A DNA stretch of 64,000 nucleotides from Evansella sp. AB-P1 (GCF_029688925.1 NZ_JARUKY010000001.1:186001-250000), one strand, 5' to 3'. Counted from the first letter of the stretch, positions 17,933 to 26,939 are shown. Numbers and translations: made by a program. The notes: a model not told the origin generated them from the sequence alone.

Positions 17933-18658
17933 TTAATTCAAGCTGTAAGCGTATGTCATTTCCACTTTTGAAACCACTTTAATTGTTCCTGGTTGAATAG
18001 GTGTGGAAGATACTTCACTTTGGGAAAGAACCGTTTCGTGAAAAGGGATGATTGGGTGGTGATCAACCCATTCCACAATTTTTTTAGGTGGATAGTGAAG
18101 GTGGAGGTTTTGAGAACTAGCTATGACCCTAGCTTTTTCTAGACCGTTGTTTGTAGCTGCAGTTATTGCTTGTCTATATAGCTCATCTCTAGAATGAGAA
18201 GTCAATGAAAAAGCGAGATTTCTCACTGTATTAGCTCCTGCCTTTACTGCTGTGTCTACGATCATACCAACTTGATTTGTTGAATTTGTTGTTATGGTTA
18301 AGAGGTGTGATATGCGAAATCCTCTAAATTCTTGTTTCCCATCTATATAATCATAATTAATATCAATGCGGTAATCAGAGGTTTGTATATCATTAGGTGG
18401 TATACCAAGATCAGAAAGTGCTTGTTTAATGTGAGATATTCGTTCACTATTTAATTGCTGTCCCCTTTGAAGGGATTGCTCTTCAAGGGTAACACCTAAG
18501 ATAATTGTAGCTTGATTGGGCTGGACCGTAATGACTCCTTCTCCAAAAACCTTTACCTCTCCTAGTTCATTATCAAATTGATGTTTACTTACGTTTGTAG
18601 AATAGGATGATTCATTAATTGTGGGGCTTGAAATGTTACCTACTGTTGAACCATACAT
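17933..18658 (-). CDS. SIMPL (DUF541) domain protein
   Basis: The 241-residue protein contains a SIMPL/DUF541 domain from about residue 35: VKVFGEGVITVQPNQATIILGV, then GIPPNDIQTSDYRIDINYDY and VDTAVKAGANTVRNLAFSL. The family includes periplasmic and surface proteins such as BP26; in bacilli its function is undefined. The N-terminus (YGSTVGNISSP) has no signal peptide. The ATG at 18658 is favoured over 18682 because GAGGAGG (18668-18674) lies 9 bases before it and inside the longer reading. It is downstream of yfmM on the same strand, but a hairpin lies between. Confidence 0.88.
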   Translation of the reverse strand: MYGSTVGNISSPTINESSYSTNVSKHQFDNELGEVKVFGEGVITVQPNQATIILGVTLEEQSLQRGQQLNSERISHIKQALSDLGIPPNDIQTSDYRIDINYDYIDGKQEFRGFRISHLLTITTNSTNQVGMIVDTAVKAGANTVRNLAFSLTSHSRDELYRQAITAATNNGLEKARVIASSQNLHLHYPPKKIVEWVDHHPIIPFHETVLSQSEVSSTPIQPGTIKVVSKVEMTYAYSLN

Positions 18659-18744
18659 AGGAAGGAACCTCCTCTTCATCACAGTGTTAGTTTCTCCACT
18701 ATATTCCGATTACTTATCCACCGTTCCAACATGTTCACAAAATA

Positions 18745-18812
18745 TTACGAGACCTGGTTCGTGAACATTTTGTGATAAAGTCACAAAATTGTTCGGAACC
18801 AGGTCTCTGACA
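18745..18812 (-). terminator. Nested hairpin after yfmM, dispersed family
   Basis: GAGACCTGGTTC (18749-18760) pairs with GAACCAGGTCTC (18795-18806), enclosing TTTTGTGA/TCACAAAA. It starts a few bases past the yfmM stop on the minus strand. The T-run is weak, so it may attenuate or stabilise rather than terminate fully. Confidence 0.6.
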
Positions 18813-18816
18813 ATTT

Positions 18817-20373
18817 TTAGAATACTTTTGTTGTCCAGCTTTCTCCATTCCATATGTCTGTTACGACATCGTTATAGAATTCAGGTTCATGACTAATTAG
18901 TAGGATGCTTCCAGTATATTCTTTTAATGCTCGTTTTAATTCTTCCTTCGCATCTACATCTAAATGGTTTGTAGGTTCATCTAGGACAAGGACATTTGTT
19001 TCGTTATTCATTAACTTACACAAACGTACCTTTGCTTTTTCCCCACCACTGAGGACGGAAACCTTACTCTCAATGTGCTTTGTCATGAGACCGCACTTTG
19101 CTAAAGCTGATCGAACCTCTGCTTGATTTAAGCTTGGGAATTCACTCCAGACTTCTTCAATACATGTATTTTGGTTATCTACTTTTATTTCTTGTTCAAA
19201 ATAACCAATCTCCAAAAATTCTCCACGTTCTACTTTACCGCTTAAAGGAGTAATTTCTCCAATTAAACTTCGTAGTAAGGTCGTTTTACCAATACCATTT
19301 GCACCAACCAAAGCGATTTTTTGTCCACGTTCCATACGTAGATTTAAAGGCTGTGATAAGGCTTCATCGTAACCAATAACAAGATCTTTCGCTTCAAATA
19401 TGGTTTTACTAGGTGTTCGTGCCTTCTTAAAGTGAAATTCTGGCTTTGGTTTTTCCTTTGCCAATTCAATGACATCCATTTTATCTAATTTCTTTTGGCG
19501 AGACATTGCCATGTTACGTGTAGCCACACGAGCTTTATTTCTAGCCACAAAATCCTTAAGCTCTGAAATTTCCTGTTGTTGTTTTTTATAAGCTGACTCA
19601 AGCTGCTGTTTTTTCACCTCATAAACATGCATAAAGTGATCGTAATCTCCAACATAGCGATTTAACTCTTGATTTTCCATATGATAAATTAAATTAATTA
19701 CACTATTTAAAAAAGGAATATCGTGGGAGATTAAAATAAATGCGTTTTCATACTCCTGCAAATAACGCTTTAACCATTCTATATGTTGTTCATCTAAATA
19801 GTTTGTAGGTTCGTCTAATAGTAAAATATCTGGTTTTTCAAGTAATAGCTTTGCTAATAATATTTTTGTTCGTTGACCACCACTTAAGTCATTTACATCC
19901 CGTTCTAATCCAATCTCATCTAGCCCTAGTCCCCGAGCAACTTCTTCCACTTTAGCATCAATGGTGTAAAAATCATTATTCGTGAGCATGTCCTGGATAG
20001 TTCCTACCTCTTCCAGTAGCTTCTCCATTTCTTCAGGCCCAACCTCACCCATCTTTTCATACATTCCATTCATGTTTGATTCTAAATCAAATAAATATTG
20101 AAAGGCGCCCTTCAATACGTCACGAATGGTTTGTCCTTTTTCTAAAACTGTATGCTGATCAAGAAAACCGATACGAACATTTTTAGCCCATTCAATTTTC
20201 CCGGCATCTGGTTCTAGCTGACGAGTTACAATATTCATAAAGGTAGATTTCCCTTCGCCATTTGCACCAATTAATCCAATGTGTTCTCCTTTTAAAAGAC
20301 GAAAGGAAACATCATTAAAAATTGCTCTATCACCAAAGCCATGACTTAAATTTTTTACTGTTAAAATACTCAT
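18817..20373 (-). CDS. yfmM: ABC-F ATPase YfmM
   Basis: The 518-residue ABC-F protein has two nucleotide-binding domains and no membrane segment. Domain 1 has GANGEGKST, LSGGQRTK and LLLDEPTNYLD; domain 2 has GANGIGKTT, LSGGEKAK and LVLDEPTNHLD. A charged inter-domain linker (about 240-310, KKQQLESAYKKQQQEISELK) is the ribosome-contacting arm of this family. ABC-F proteins act on stalled or drug-bound ribosomes. The length and sequence fit B. subtilis YfmM, and the divergent neighbour is a YfmL-type helicase, the same pairing as in B. subtilis. The ATG at 20373 (MSILTVKN) is preferred to GTG 20385, which touches AAAGGTG. Confidence 0.92.
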   Translation of the reverse strand: MSILTVKNLSHGFGDRAIFNDVSFRLLKGEHIGLIGANGEGKSTFMNIVTRQLEPDAGKIEWAKNVRIGFLDQHTVLEKGQTIRDVLKGAFQYLFDLESNMNGMYEKMGEVGPEEMEKLLEEVGTIQDMLTNNDFYTIDAKVEEVARGLGLDEIGLERDVNDLSGGQRTKILLAKLLLEKPDILLLDEPTNYLDEQHIEWLKRYLQEYENAFILISHDIPFLNSVINLIYHMENQELNRYVGDYDHFMHVYEVKKQQLESAYKKQQQEISELKDFVARNKARVATRNMAMSRQKKLDKMDVIELAKEKPKPEFHFKKARTPSKTIFEAKDLVIGYDEALSQPLNLRMERGQKIALVGANGIGKTTLLRSLIGEITPLSGKVERGEFLEIGYFEQEIKVDNQNTCIEEVWSEFPSLNQAEVRSALAKCGLMTKHIESKVSVLSGGEKAKVRLCKLMNNETNVLVLDEPTNHLDVDAKEELKRALKEYTGSILLISHEPEFYNDVVTDIWNGESWTTKVF

Positions 20374-20514
20374 TTCTATATACACACACCTTTACCACGT
20401 AAATTTATCTTAAAAAAAGATTGATTGACTAACATTTGTTCATCCTTTGATAGCTTTGTTCCTAACACAATTTTGCATCATGTAACTAAAGTGAGATAAA
20501 ATCAGTGTATTAAA

Positions 20515-20630
20515 TAACCTCTGCTCGTCACAGGAGTTGCTGCCTTTTATTCCTTAAACATTATTGATACTATATTTACTGGCCTTTATTTTAAGTAATT
20601 GCTATTACAGGGTATTCTGAAAATAAAAAG
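20515..20630. repeat. Degenerate remnant of the dispersed composite repeat
   Basis: CTCGTCACAGGAGTTGCTGCC and, further on, GGTATTCTGAAAATA resemble the ACTGGAGTCGCTGCC and GTCTACCCTGAAAATA pieces of the repeat at 42750-42965. This copy is strongly eroded. Confidence 0.4.
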
Positions 20631-20655
20631 ACAATAAAAAAGGAGTTAGTTATAA

Positions 20656-21798
20656 ATGAACAATACATGGTCTATCATACCTAGTTTAAAGCCATTTTTA
20701 CAAGAGGCTTGGGATAAATCAAAATTTACCAAGCCTACGACGATTCAATATGAGACTGTTCCTAAAATACTAGAAGGGATGGATCTCATTGGAGAGTCTC
20801 CTACAGGGACAGGGAAAACCTTAGCATATCTACTTCCCATACTTCAGAAAATAGATCCACAGAAAAAAGATGCTCAAGCTATTATTTTAGCATCTTCTCG
20901 TGAATTAGTAATGCAGATTTTGGAGGAAATTCGAATATGGTCTGAAGGTAGTGGAATAGACCGCATATCCCTTATTGGTGGAGCTAACGTAAAGCGACAG
21001 TTAGATAAATTAAAGAAAAAGCCTCAGATTATAGTTGGAACTCCAGGACGAATTGTTGAATTAATTCAGTCTAAAAAGCTTAAGGTTCACGAAGTAAAAA
21101 CACTAGTGTTTGATGAAGGAGATCAGCTTTTTTCTTCAGAGCATATTAAAGAGGTAGACCTAATTATAAAGTCAACTTTAAAAGACCGACAGATTGTTGT
21201 TTTTTCTGCAACTTTAAGTAAAGGGGTTGAAAGTAAGGCATATGAAAGAATGAATAGCCCAGAAGTAATTCGAATAAACGAGGATGTTTTACGGGGAGAA
21301 AACTTAGAGCACGCGTACATTGTTTGTGAAGAAAGAGATAAGATTTCAACATTAAAGAAATTGATGAATTTAGAAAACTTTCAAGGATTAGCTTTTTCGA
21401 ATAATACGGACCAAATTGAAACATTTTCTGCAAAGCTTTCGTATCAAGGGAAATCATTGGCTGTTCTTCATGGTGACACGACAAAACAGGAAAGAGAAAA
21501 TGCTATCAAAGGTTTTCGACAAGGGAATTATCCCCTTTTATTGGCCACCGATGTGGCATCACGGGGATTAGACATTAAAGGTTTAACACATGTTATTCAG
21601 CTTGATGTCCCTAAAGATATGGAGCAGTATACCCATCGAGCTGGAAGAACGGGACGGGCAGGAAAGAAAGGAACTGTCATTTCTATCGTCACAAGTCGTG
21701 AAGCATCAATACTATTAAAATTAAGCAAAAAGCTTAATATAAATCTTCAAGAGAAAAATTTCTACAAAGGAAATTTAAACTATACCACTAGTAAATGA
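20656..21798 (+). CDS. yfmL: DEAD-box RNA helicase YfmL-like
   Basis: The 380-residue two-lobe RNA helicase has a Q-motif region (FTKPTTIQYETVP), motif I SPTGTGKT, motif II in LVFDEGDQLF, motif III SAT, and motifs V and VI in TDVASRGLDIKG and YTHRAGRTGRAG. It has no long C-terminal tail. The B. subtilis counterpart YfmL takes part in ribosome assembly and cold growth. Motif II reads DEGD rather than DEAD, an uncommon but tolerated form. The gene is divergent from yfmM. AAAGGAG precedes the ATG. It ends just before an uncharacterised membrane protein gene. Confidence 0.92.
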   Translation: MNNTWSIIPSLKPFLQEAWDKSKFTKPTTIQYETVPKILEGMDLIGESPTGTGKTLAYLLPILQKIDPQKKDAQAIILASSRELVMQILEEIRIWSEGSGIDRISLIGGANVKRQLDKLKKKPQIIVGTPGRIVELIQSKKLKVHEVKTLVFDEGDQLFSSEHIKEVDLIIKSTLKDRQIVVFSATLSKGVESKAYERMNSPEVIRINEDVLRGENLEHAYIVCEERDKISTLKKLMNLENFQGLAFSNNTDQIETFSAKLSYQGKSLAVLHGDTTKQERENAIKGFRQGNYPLLLATDVASRGLDIKGLTHVIQLDVPKDMEQYTHRAGRTGRAGKKGTVISIVTSREASILLKLSKKLNINLQEKNFYKGNLNYTTSK

Positions 21799-21897
21799 AT
21801 AAACAAGCCTCCCTTTTAAATAAATGTTCATAATACGAATAAAGGTTTTATGATAAAACCAAAATAAAATGAACATTATTCTTTAGGGGGGCTTGTA

Positions 21898-22737
21898 ATG
21901 TTTTATAAACTAAACAAAAAAAGCTTTCCTTTTCTATTTATTTTGCTAGTCCATATTTTCTTATTACTATTCACCATATATAAGCGTGGCTTCAAGAATA
22001 CAGTACGACTATTAATTAGTAGTATTGGAATGGCTTATATTTTTGAATATTTTGTATTAAATCTATTTAGGTCATATGTTTATTCTCCAAAAATTTTCAA
22101 GGATACTCACCTAGATAATGTCTTTGGTGCTATCTTATCGCAGGCTGTATATGTCCCCATATCAGCAATATTCATAACTATATTTAGATTAGGTTTTGTT
22201 TGGAAAGGGTTATTTACTACTTATTTAGTCATTGTAGAAAGGGTTTTTCTCCATTTGAAAATTCACAATAATTTATGGTGGAAAACGTTTTATACAGGTT
22301 TTTTAATCCCGGTGTATTTTTATATCGTTGACTTTTGGTATAAAAAATTACGAATAGGGTCTCGTCCATTCACAACGATCTCCATTTATTTGGCATTTGT
22401 TGTAATCCATATCAATACTTTATACTTTTATGTTGTTAAAAAGTTTGTTCGTTTTGGCTTTAAGAAAGTTGATTTAAGAGAGCATTTTATCGTTACACCA
22501 CTTTATACACTAATATTATCAGTTCTCTATACAATTAACTCCTTTAGGAAGTCATTTATGACTAATTTTTATTTTCTTATTCTCCTAGTGACAATTGATA
22601 TGCTATTAATAAACTTTAAAGTCCTTAAGGTAAAAAATTGGTTATGGACATTTTTCCCATTACACGCTTTCCTCATTGTATTCGGAAAAGGAATTAACCA
22701 ATTTTATCAGGATGATAGTAGAAAGAAAACTATATGA
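21898..22737 (+). CDS. Uncharacterised multi-pass membrane protein (paralogue 1)
   Basis: The 279-residue basic protein has about eight hydrophobic segments. I do not recognise a characterised family. It is clearly paralogous to the protein at 60932-61765: both share YIFE(Y/F), R(S/A)Y.Y.PK, DNVFG, SQ...VP...(I/L)F.TIF and WWKT(F/Y) in the same order. A GGGGGG-rich site precedes the ATG at 21898. Its stop codon (TGA, 22735-22737) touches the left end of a 210-bp inverted-repeat element that carries a small terminator, so the element probably supplies its 3' end. Confidence 0.8.
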   Translation: MFYKLNKKSFPFLFILLVHIFLLLFTIYKRGFKNTVRLLISSIGMAYIFEYFVLNLFRSYVYSPKIFKDTHLDNVFGAILSQAVYVPISAIFITIFRLGFVWKGLFTTYLVIVERVFLHLKIHNNLWWKTFYTGFLIPVYFYIVDFWYKKLRIGSRPFTTISIYLAFVVIHINTLYFYVVKKFVRFGFKKVDLREHFIVTPLYTLILSVLYTINSFRKSFMTNFYFLILLVTIDMLLINFKVLKVKNWLWTFFPLHAFLIVFGKGINQFYQDDSRKKTI

Positions 22738-22946
22738 GGATGTTCATAAAGTCCGGGAAAAACATCTGTCGAATCTCTGCGTTGGCTTGCTTTTCCGTTC
22801 CTCACGTATTAAACGCATACGCTGCGGTACTCAAAGCTACGCCGCCTTGATCTTTCGACGCACAGGACGTGCTAGTGTCGGCGTTGCAACAGGACGTTGT
22901 GACTTTAGCCGACTCGGCTATTTTTATCCTCCTTTTGAACACGCAC
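22737..22946. mobile_element. MITE-like element, copy 1
   Basis: This 210-bp element starts AGGATGTTCATAAAGTCC and ends CCTTTTGAACACGCAC, giving imperfect terminal inverted repeats (GNATGTTCAAAAAG). A second copy with only scattered differences lies at 50306-50516. It has no transposase gene and no convincing reading frame. Inside, TAGCCG-ACT-CGGCTA followed by TTTTTAT (22906-22925) makes a compact intrinsic terminator. GC content is higher than the flanks. Confidence 0.75.
22906..22926 (+). terminator. Terminator inside MITE-like copy 1
   Basis: A perfect six-base stem TAGCCG/CGGCTA with loop ACT is followed by TTTTTAT. Confidence 0.6.
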
Positions 22947-22971
22947 TATAGGTGAAAAAATCCCGTAACGA

Positions 22972-23411
22972 TTACTTTTTATTAGCTAAATTGTCTCTAT
23001 CTGCTGCCATTGGTGGCTGTTCCATCCAGCCATTTTTTATAAGGAGTTTGGCACCATCTAAAGCGTAAGAAGAAACCTCTGCCAAAATTTTAGAGTAGTG
23101 TACGGCTAAATCCTTTCTATTACTTTTAGCCATTGCCATTCCATATGTGCCAATTCCAGAAGTTATTAGTAAGTTTGTATGAAACAACATAAGTCTGTCT
23201 GAAAAAGGTGGCTCCGTACTGTCAGTAACTTCACCATCATATGTTTTGACGGTAGAAATGTCTCCTTCCAATAATATGGAATTGAATACATCTACATATT
23301 TATGTGCCATTTCTTTTCCTCTTAAAATGAATTGTTGAACTTTTTTGTCTTGTGCTACTTGACCGAATGCCATATTTGTAGCTTTTCCAAGAGCATTTGC
23401 TTCTGCAATTG
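22972..23411 (-). pseudogene. 5'-truncated DUF3231 family remnant
   Basis: The readable protein matches the C-terminal half of the roughly 330-residue DUF3231 family: GQVAQDKKVQQFILRGKEMA, then VTDSTEPPFSDRLMLFHTNL and AKLLIKNGWMEQPPMAADR. Similarity continues upstream of the first ATG (23373) in frame as SIAEANALGKATN, but stops at about 23411, where the terminator of the neighbouring DUF4129 gene begins. The N-terminal half is therefore missing, no start codon or ribosome binding site suits the remnant, and it lies between that terminator and a MITE-like element. It is interpreted as a leftover of a deletion or rearrangement. Confidence 0.75.
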
Positions 23412-23444
23412 AAAAAAGCTTTAGAAATTCTAAAGCTTTTTCTA
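23411..23444 (-). terminator. Terminator of the MoxR/DUF58/DUF4129 operon
   Basis: AAAGCTTTAGA pairs with TCTAAAGCTTT across AAT, with T-runs on both sides, directly after the stop of the DUF4129 gene on the minus strand. Confidence 0.85.
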
Positions 23445-23454
23445 TAAATTATTA

Positions 23455-24666
23455 TTAAGTTTTTTGTCTTTCTTTTTTTAGCTGCTTTTTTACTTGTTTA
23501 ATTGCTTTCTTATAGGTGGTTCGTTCATCGAGTTCAATGTCTTTATCACCATAACGAACCTTTTTATATGTTTTTGAAATAGGATTTCGTAACGATTCAT
23601 CAATGTTTAAACCGTCTAACCAATCATCTACAGTTTGGTTAAATTTTCTACCAAATCCATCGTTTGCTAATGATATTTCTAGTTCATAAAAAAGCTTTCG
23701 GACTTCATTTTTTGTCGTGAATCTATTTCGAAATGCGGATAAAAAGGAGGGTGTTTTATGATCAACATCATAAAGTCTTTCATCCCTAAAGGATTGTAAA
23801 TCTACTTCTTTTTGTTTTGACCTTTTGAACTTTCTTAAAATAAAAAATAGTGCTACTGCAATTAATATGCCTGCAATAATTGAGAATGGCATGTTCGAAT
23901 ATTCTGTTGCTAGTTCAAAAATACCACGTTCAGCCTGCTCTCCTTCAGCTGTCACATCAATAACCTGAGATTCTTCAGGAATCCAAAAATCAACATCTAT
24001 GAAAGAGATTAAATATAATATTGGCATGGCAATTAATCCACCTAGCATAGCTAATAGCTGAAAAAATCTGCCTATTAAGCCTTCACCTAAAACGAAAATA
24101 AACCCAAGGAGGATAGATGCCCCTCCAATAACTCCAAGTATACCTCCAAGCCATTTAAGTTGATATTTTCTTTGGTCAGAGTTGTCTGTGGAATGAAAAG
24201 CAACGGAAATACTTTTAAGCCCCATAGTTAAAAGGAATTGTATAAAAACAACAATTAAAATTGCTGCTCTTACTTCTGGGTTTGGAAAGAACAAGTAGTG
24301 AAAAGCTCCAATTAATATAGTTATTAAGAAAAGAAGGAATTCATTAGCTTGATCATAGCCCTCATAGTAATAGACGGCCCGCCAAAACATGACGACTGAT
24401 AAAAATAGTGCTACAAAAAAATCAATTCCCATGAAGTAACCAATACTAGTTATGGCAATGATACCAATGCCAGATAGAACGATAGAACGAGTTTTATATA
24501 GAATACCTCCATAAATAATTGCAGATGTAATAGCAACAAGGAGGAAAGGAAGAATGGATTGTACACCATCTAAAATTGCATAGAGTGGAAGGAGCAATAC
24601 GTATAATAGCACCATTTCAACACTATAGCTATACCAACGAATAAATTCAATTTGCCAACGTTTCAC
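23455..24666 (-). CDS. DUF4129-type membrane protein, third gene of the MoxR operon
   Basis: The 403-residue protein has about seven N-terminal membrane segments (10-215), an extracytoplasmic stretch, another membrane segment (about 260-280) and a cytoplasmic C-terminal domain of the DUF4129 kind (EVRKLFYELEISLANDGFGR, then TVDDWL). In B. subtilis the third gene of the yeaC-yeaD-yebA cluster also encodes a transglutaminase-like domain; none is visible here. The GTG at 24666 is chosen because GGGAGG (24674-24679) lies 7 bases upstream; it overlaps the end of the DUF58 gene by 20 bases. The long reading from 24705 starts before that site. Confidence 0.8.
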   Translation of the reverse strand: MKRWQIEFIRWYSYSVEMVLLYVLLLPLYAILDGVQSILPFLLVAITSAIIYGGILYKTRSIVLSGIGIIAITSIGYFMGIDFFVALFLSVVMFWRAVYYYEGYDQANEFLLFLITILIGAFHYLFFPNPEVRAAILIVVFIQFLLTMGLKSISVAFHSTDNSDQRKYQLKWLGGILGVIGGASILLGFIFVLGEGLIGRFFQLLAMLGGLIAMPILYLISFIDVDFWIPEESQVIDVTAEGEQAERGIFELATEYSNMPFSIIAGILIAVALFFILRKFKRSKQKEVDLQSFRDERLYDVDHKTPSFLSAFRNRFTTKNEVRKLFYELEISLANDGFGRKFNQTVDDWLDGLNIDESLRNPISKTYKKVRYGDKDIELDERTTYKKAIKQVKKQLKKERQKT

Positions 24667-25864
24667 TACTATGCCTCCCAACTGGAAAAAGCTGAGTTTG
24701 ACCATTACTACTATCTATCCGATAAATATGAGATCTATTACGGTTCGACATTCTATAACTCTCGTCTATCTCTGGCGTATAAGTTCCAAAATGTATAATG
24801 TAAGGTGAGGTATTTTTCCCATTAAAAATCGTATAGAGTGTATTTTCAATTGGTACGATAACATTTGATTTCCTAATTCGACTTAGCATTTCCAAAGCCC
24901 TCATTAAATGAGCTTCCCCACTGCCAAGAGGTAAATATAGTCCAGTAGAAGACCCTGGGATTTTTACGTTAATATACATGTCAAAGGAGATTTGCTTTTT
25001 TGTAGCGAATTGACAGGCATATGCTGCAGAGCTTAATACTTCTTCTAAATTTTCTAAGGTTTGTCGATAAGGATTTTCATTTTTTATGTTTAAAACTAAT
25101 GTATACTGGGACAATGTCATTTTTTCATACATTTTTGTTTGTAAACTTTGGGAACGGGCAGATGCCTTCCAATTTATTTGATTAAAGGGATCTCCAGTAG
25201 TGTAATCTCTATTCCCTGTCGTCATCATAACATCCTCATAATAGGAATAGCGTTGAGGCTTGTTCCCTTTTTGTTGTTGTATCATATTCTCTAATCCGAT
25301 AATAGTTTGAGGTGTAGGGTAAACGATTGCTTCTCCTCGGTATTGTCCTTCATACGACAAGCGGACAAAATTCAATTTAAAGAAGTCATACAGCACAACC
25401 TCCATAGAACGGACTTGTGCAACTCCTCTTTTTTCGGCTTGAAGTGGTACAGTAAAATAACGACGTGTTGCTGGAGGAATAAATAAGTATCTTTCTTGGT
25501 TAGACAAGTATTTATTTTTTTCATCGTCTTCGAGTAACTTTACACATTCATCAGAATCATATAAAAATAGCAGCCATTTTGCGTTAAAAATAGGAAGCTT
25601 TCCCCGGTTTTCAAAAGGGATAGCTAGATTCACTTGATCTCCTATAAACATTTTTTTAACCACTGCTTCATTAGGAATTACTATATTTTTTGTAATGTAA
25701 TTCAAATAAAGCTTATTAAACGTAATAAAAAGTATAAATAGAAAGGCAATACTATATAAGAATAGCTCATTTAGCGTTATTGCTAAAATAATGATCAATG
25801 GAAGGGTATAGCTAAGAAAATAATAAAGCTTGGAAAAGTGCTCTTCCTTTTTCCATTGCTTCAT
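24647..25864 (-). CDS. yeaD: DUF58 domain protein (YeaD-like)
   Basis: The 405-residue protein has two N-terminal membrane segments (about 12-55), an extracytoplasmic or interfacial beta domain, and the DUF58 signature NRDYTTGDPFNQINWKASAR (about 220-240), followed by a von Willebrand A-like fold. It is normally encoded with a MoxR ATPase, and the pair is thought to act as a chaperone system for an envelope complex. Its ATG overlaps the stop of the MoxR gene (ATGA), and AGGAG lies upstream within that gene. The next gene starts 20 bases before its stop, so all three are tightly coupled. Confidence 0.9.
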   Translation of the reverse strand: MKQWKKEEHFSKLYYFLSYTLPLIIILAITLNELFLYSIAFLFILFITFNKLYLNYITKNIVIPNEAVVKKMFIGDQVNLAIPFENRGKLPIFNAKWLLFLYDSDECVKLLEDDEKNKYLSNQERYLFIPPATRRYFTVPLQAEKRGVAQVRSMEVVLYDFFKLNFVRLSYEGQYRGEAIVYPTPQTIIGLENMIQQQKGNKPQRYSYYEDVMMTTGNRDYTTGDPFNQINWKASARSQSLQTKMYEKMTLSQYTLVLNIKNENPYRQTLENLEEVLSSAAYACQFATKKQISFDMYINVKIPGSSTGLYLPLGSGEAHLMRALEMLSRIRKSNVIVPIENTLYTIFNGKNTSPYIIHFGTYTPEIDESYRMSNRNRSHIYRIDSSNGQTQLFPVGRHSSETLAN

Positions 25865-26817
25865 TTTTGAACAGCTCCTGACTCCACTGGAACGTCAATG
25901 CTGTTTAGGATTTCTTCAAAAATCTCTTCCTTTGTCCTTCTCATTGAGCTCTCCATCGTTAGTACGAGTCGGTGACTTAATACGAAAGGTGCTAGAAATT
26001 TAATATCCTCTGGAATGACATAATCTCGATCCTTTAAATAGGCTCTAGTTTGGATACTGTGCATTAGTGCAATGGTTCCCCTAGGGCTAACTCCTACATC
26101 AACATATTCTGAATCCCTCGTTGCATGAACGATTCGTAATAAATAGTTCTCCATAACGTCAGAGATAGTTACTTTTCGAACTTCAGCCTGCATTTCTTCA
26201 ATTTCTTTTAAAGAAATAATAGATGACAAATGTTCAATTGGCTCTTGCTCTTTATACATTTTCATCATTTCTTGTTCTTCGGAAAATGTGGGATAGCCTA
26301 CATTTATTTGCATCAAAAATCGATCCATTTGAGCCTCTGGTAAGGCAAATGTTCCTTGCTGAGATTCGATCGGGTTTTGCGTAGCAATAACTATAAAAGG
26401 TTTTGGTAATTGTAGCGTTTCTCCATCTATCGTCACTTGTCCTTCTTCCATAACCTCTAACAAACTAGACTGTGTACGAGGGGTAGCGCGATTAATTTCA
26501 TCTGCTAAGAGAATATTTGTCATAACTGGTCCTGGTCTCATTTCAAATGCTTGTTCCTTTGGGTTGAAAAAATGTATTCCAGTAACATCGCTTGGAAGTA
26601 CATCAGGGGTGAATTGGATTCTGCGAAATTTTCCTTCCATAAGCTTAGCTATCGTTTTGGCTAGCATTGTTTTTCCTGTTCCAGGTACATCCTCTAGTAA
26701 AATGTGACCTCTACTTAATAACGCTATTAGAACGAGCTCAGCTACTTTTTCTTTCCCTACTAGCACTTTACTGATTGAATTTTTTATTTCATGTAACATT
26801 TCTTGTTGCTTCAACAT
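25861..26817 (-). CDS. yeaC: MoxR-family AAA+ ATPase (YeaC-like)
   Basis: The 318-residue AAA+ ATPase has Walker A in LLEDVPGTGKTML, Walker B NILLADEINRA, sensor 1 in IATQNP and a C-terminal lid with SPRGT. MoxR proteins act as cytoplasmic chaperones that activate partner complexes and are typically encoded with DUF58 proteins, exactly as here. GGGAG precedes the ATG. It is the first gene of a three-gene leftward operon ending in the terminator at 23411-23444. Confidence 0.95.
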   Translation of the reverse strand: MLKQQEMLHEIKNSISKVLVGKEKVAELVLIALLSRGHILLEDVPGTGKTMLAKTIAKLMEGKFRRIQFTPDVLPSDVTGIHFFNPKEQAFEMRPGPVMTNILLADEINRATPRTQSSLLEVMEEGQVTIDGETLQLPKPFIVIATQNPIESQQGTFALPEAQMDRFLMQINVGYPTFSEEQEMMKMYKEQEPIEHLSSIISLKEIEEMQAEVRKVTISDVMENYLLRIVHATRDSEYVDVGVSPRGTIALMHSIQTRAYLKDRDYVIPEDIKFLAPFVLSHRLVLTMESSMRRTKEEIFEEILNSIDVPVESGAVQK

Positions 26818-26939
26818 AATTACACTCCCTCATAAATTGATAATTTGTAAACAAGTTCCTTAGTGTAATCTCTTATTATTACGAATAACGAAAGAGTTCG
26901 GTTTCGATTTTATCATAATATTCTGTGATTTGCTTGTGG

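Noticed and set aside
22676..22951. 91-codon frame across the MITE-like element
   Set aside because: Starts inside the membrane protein gene and runs through the element; the second element copy does not keep the same frame as a gene.
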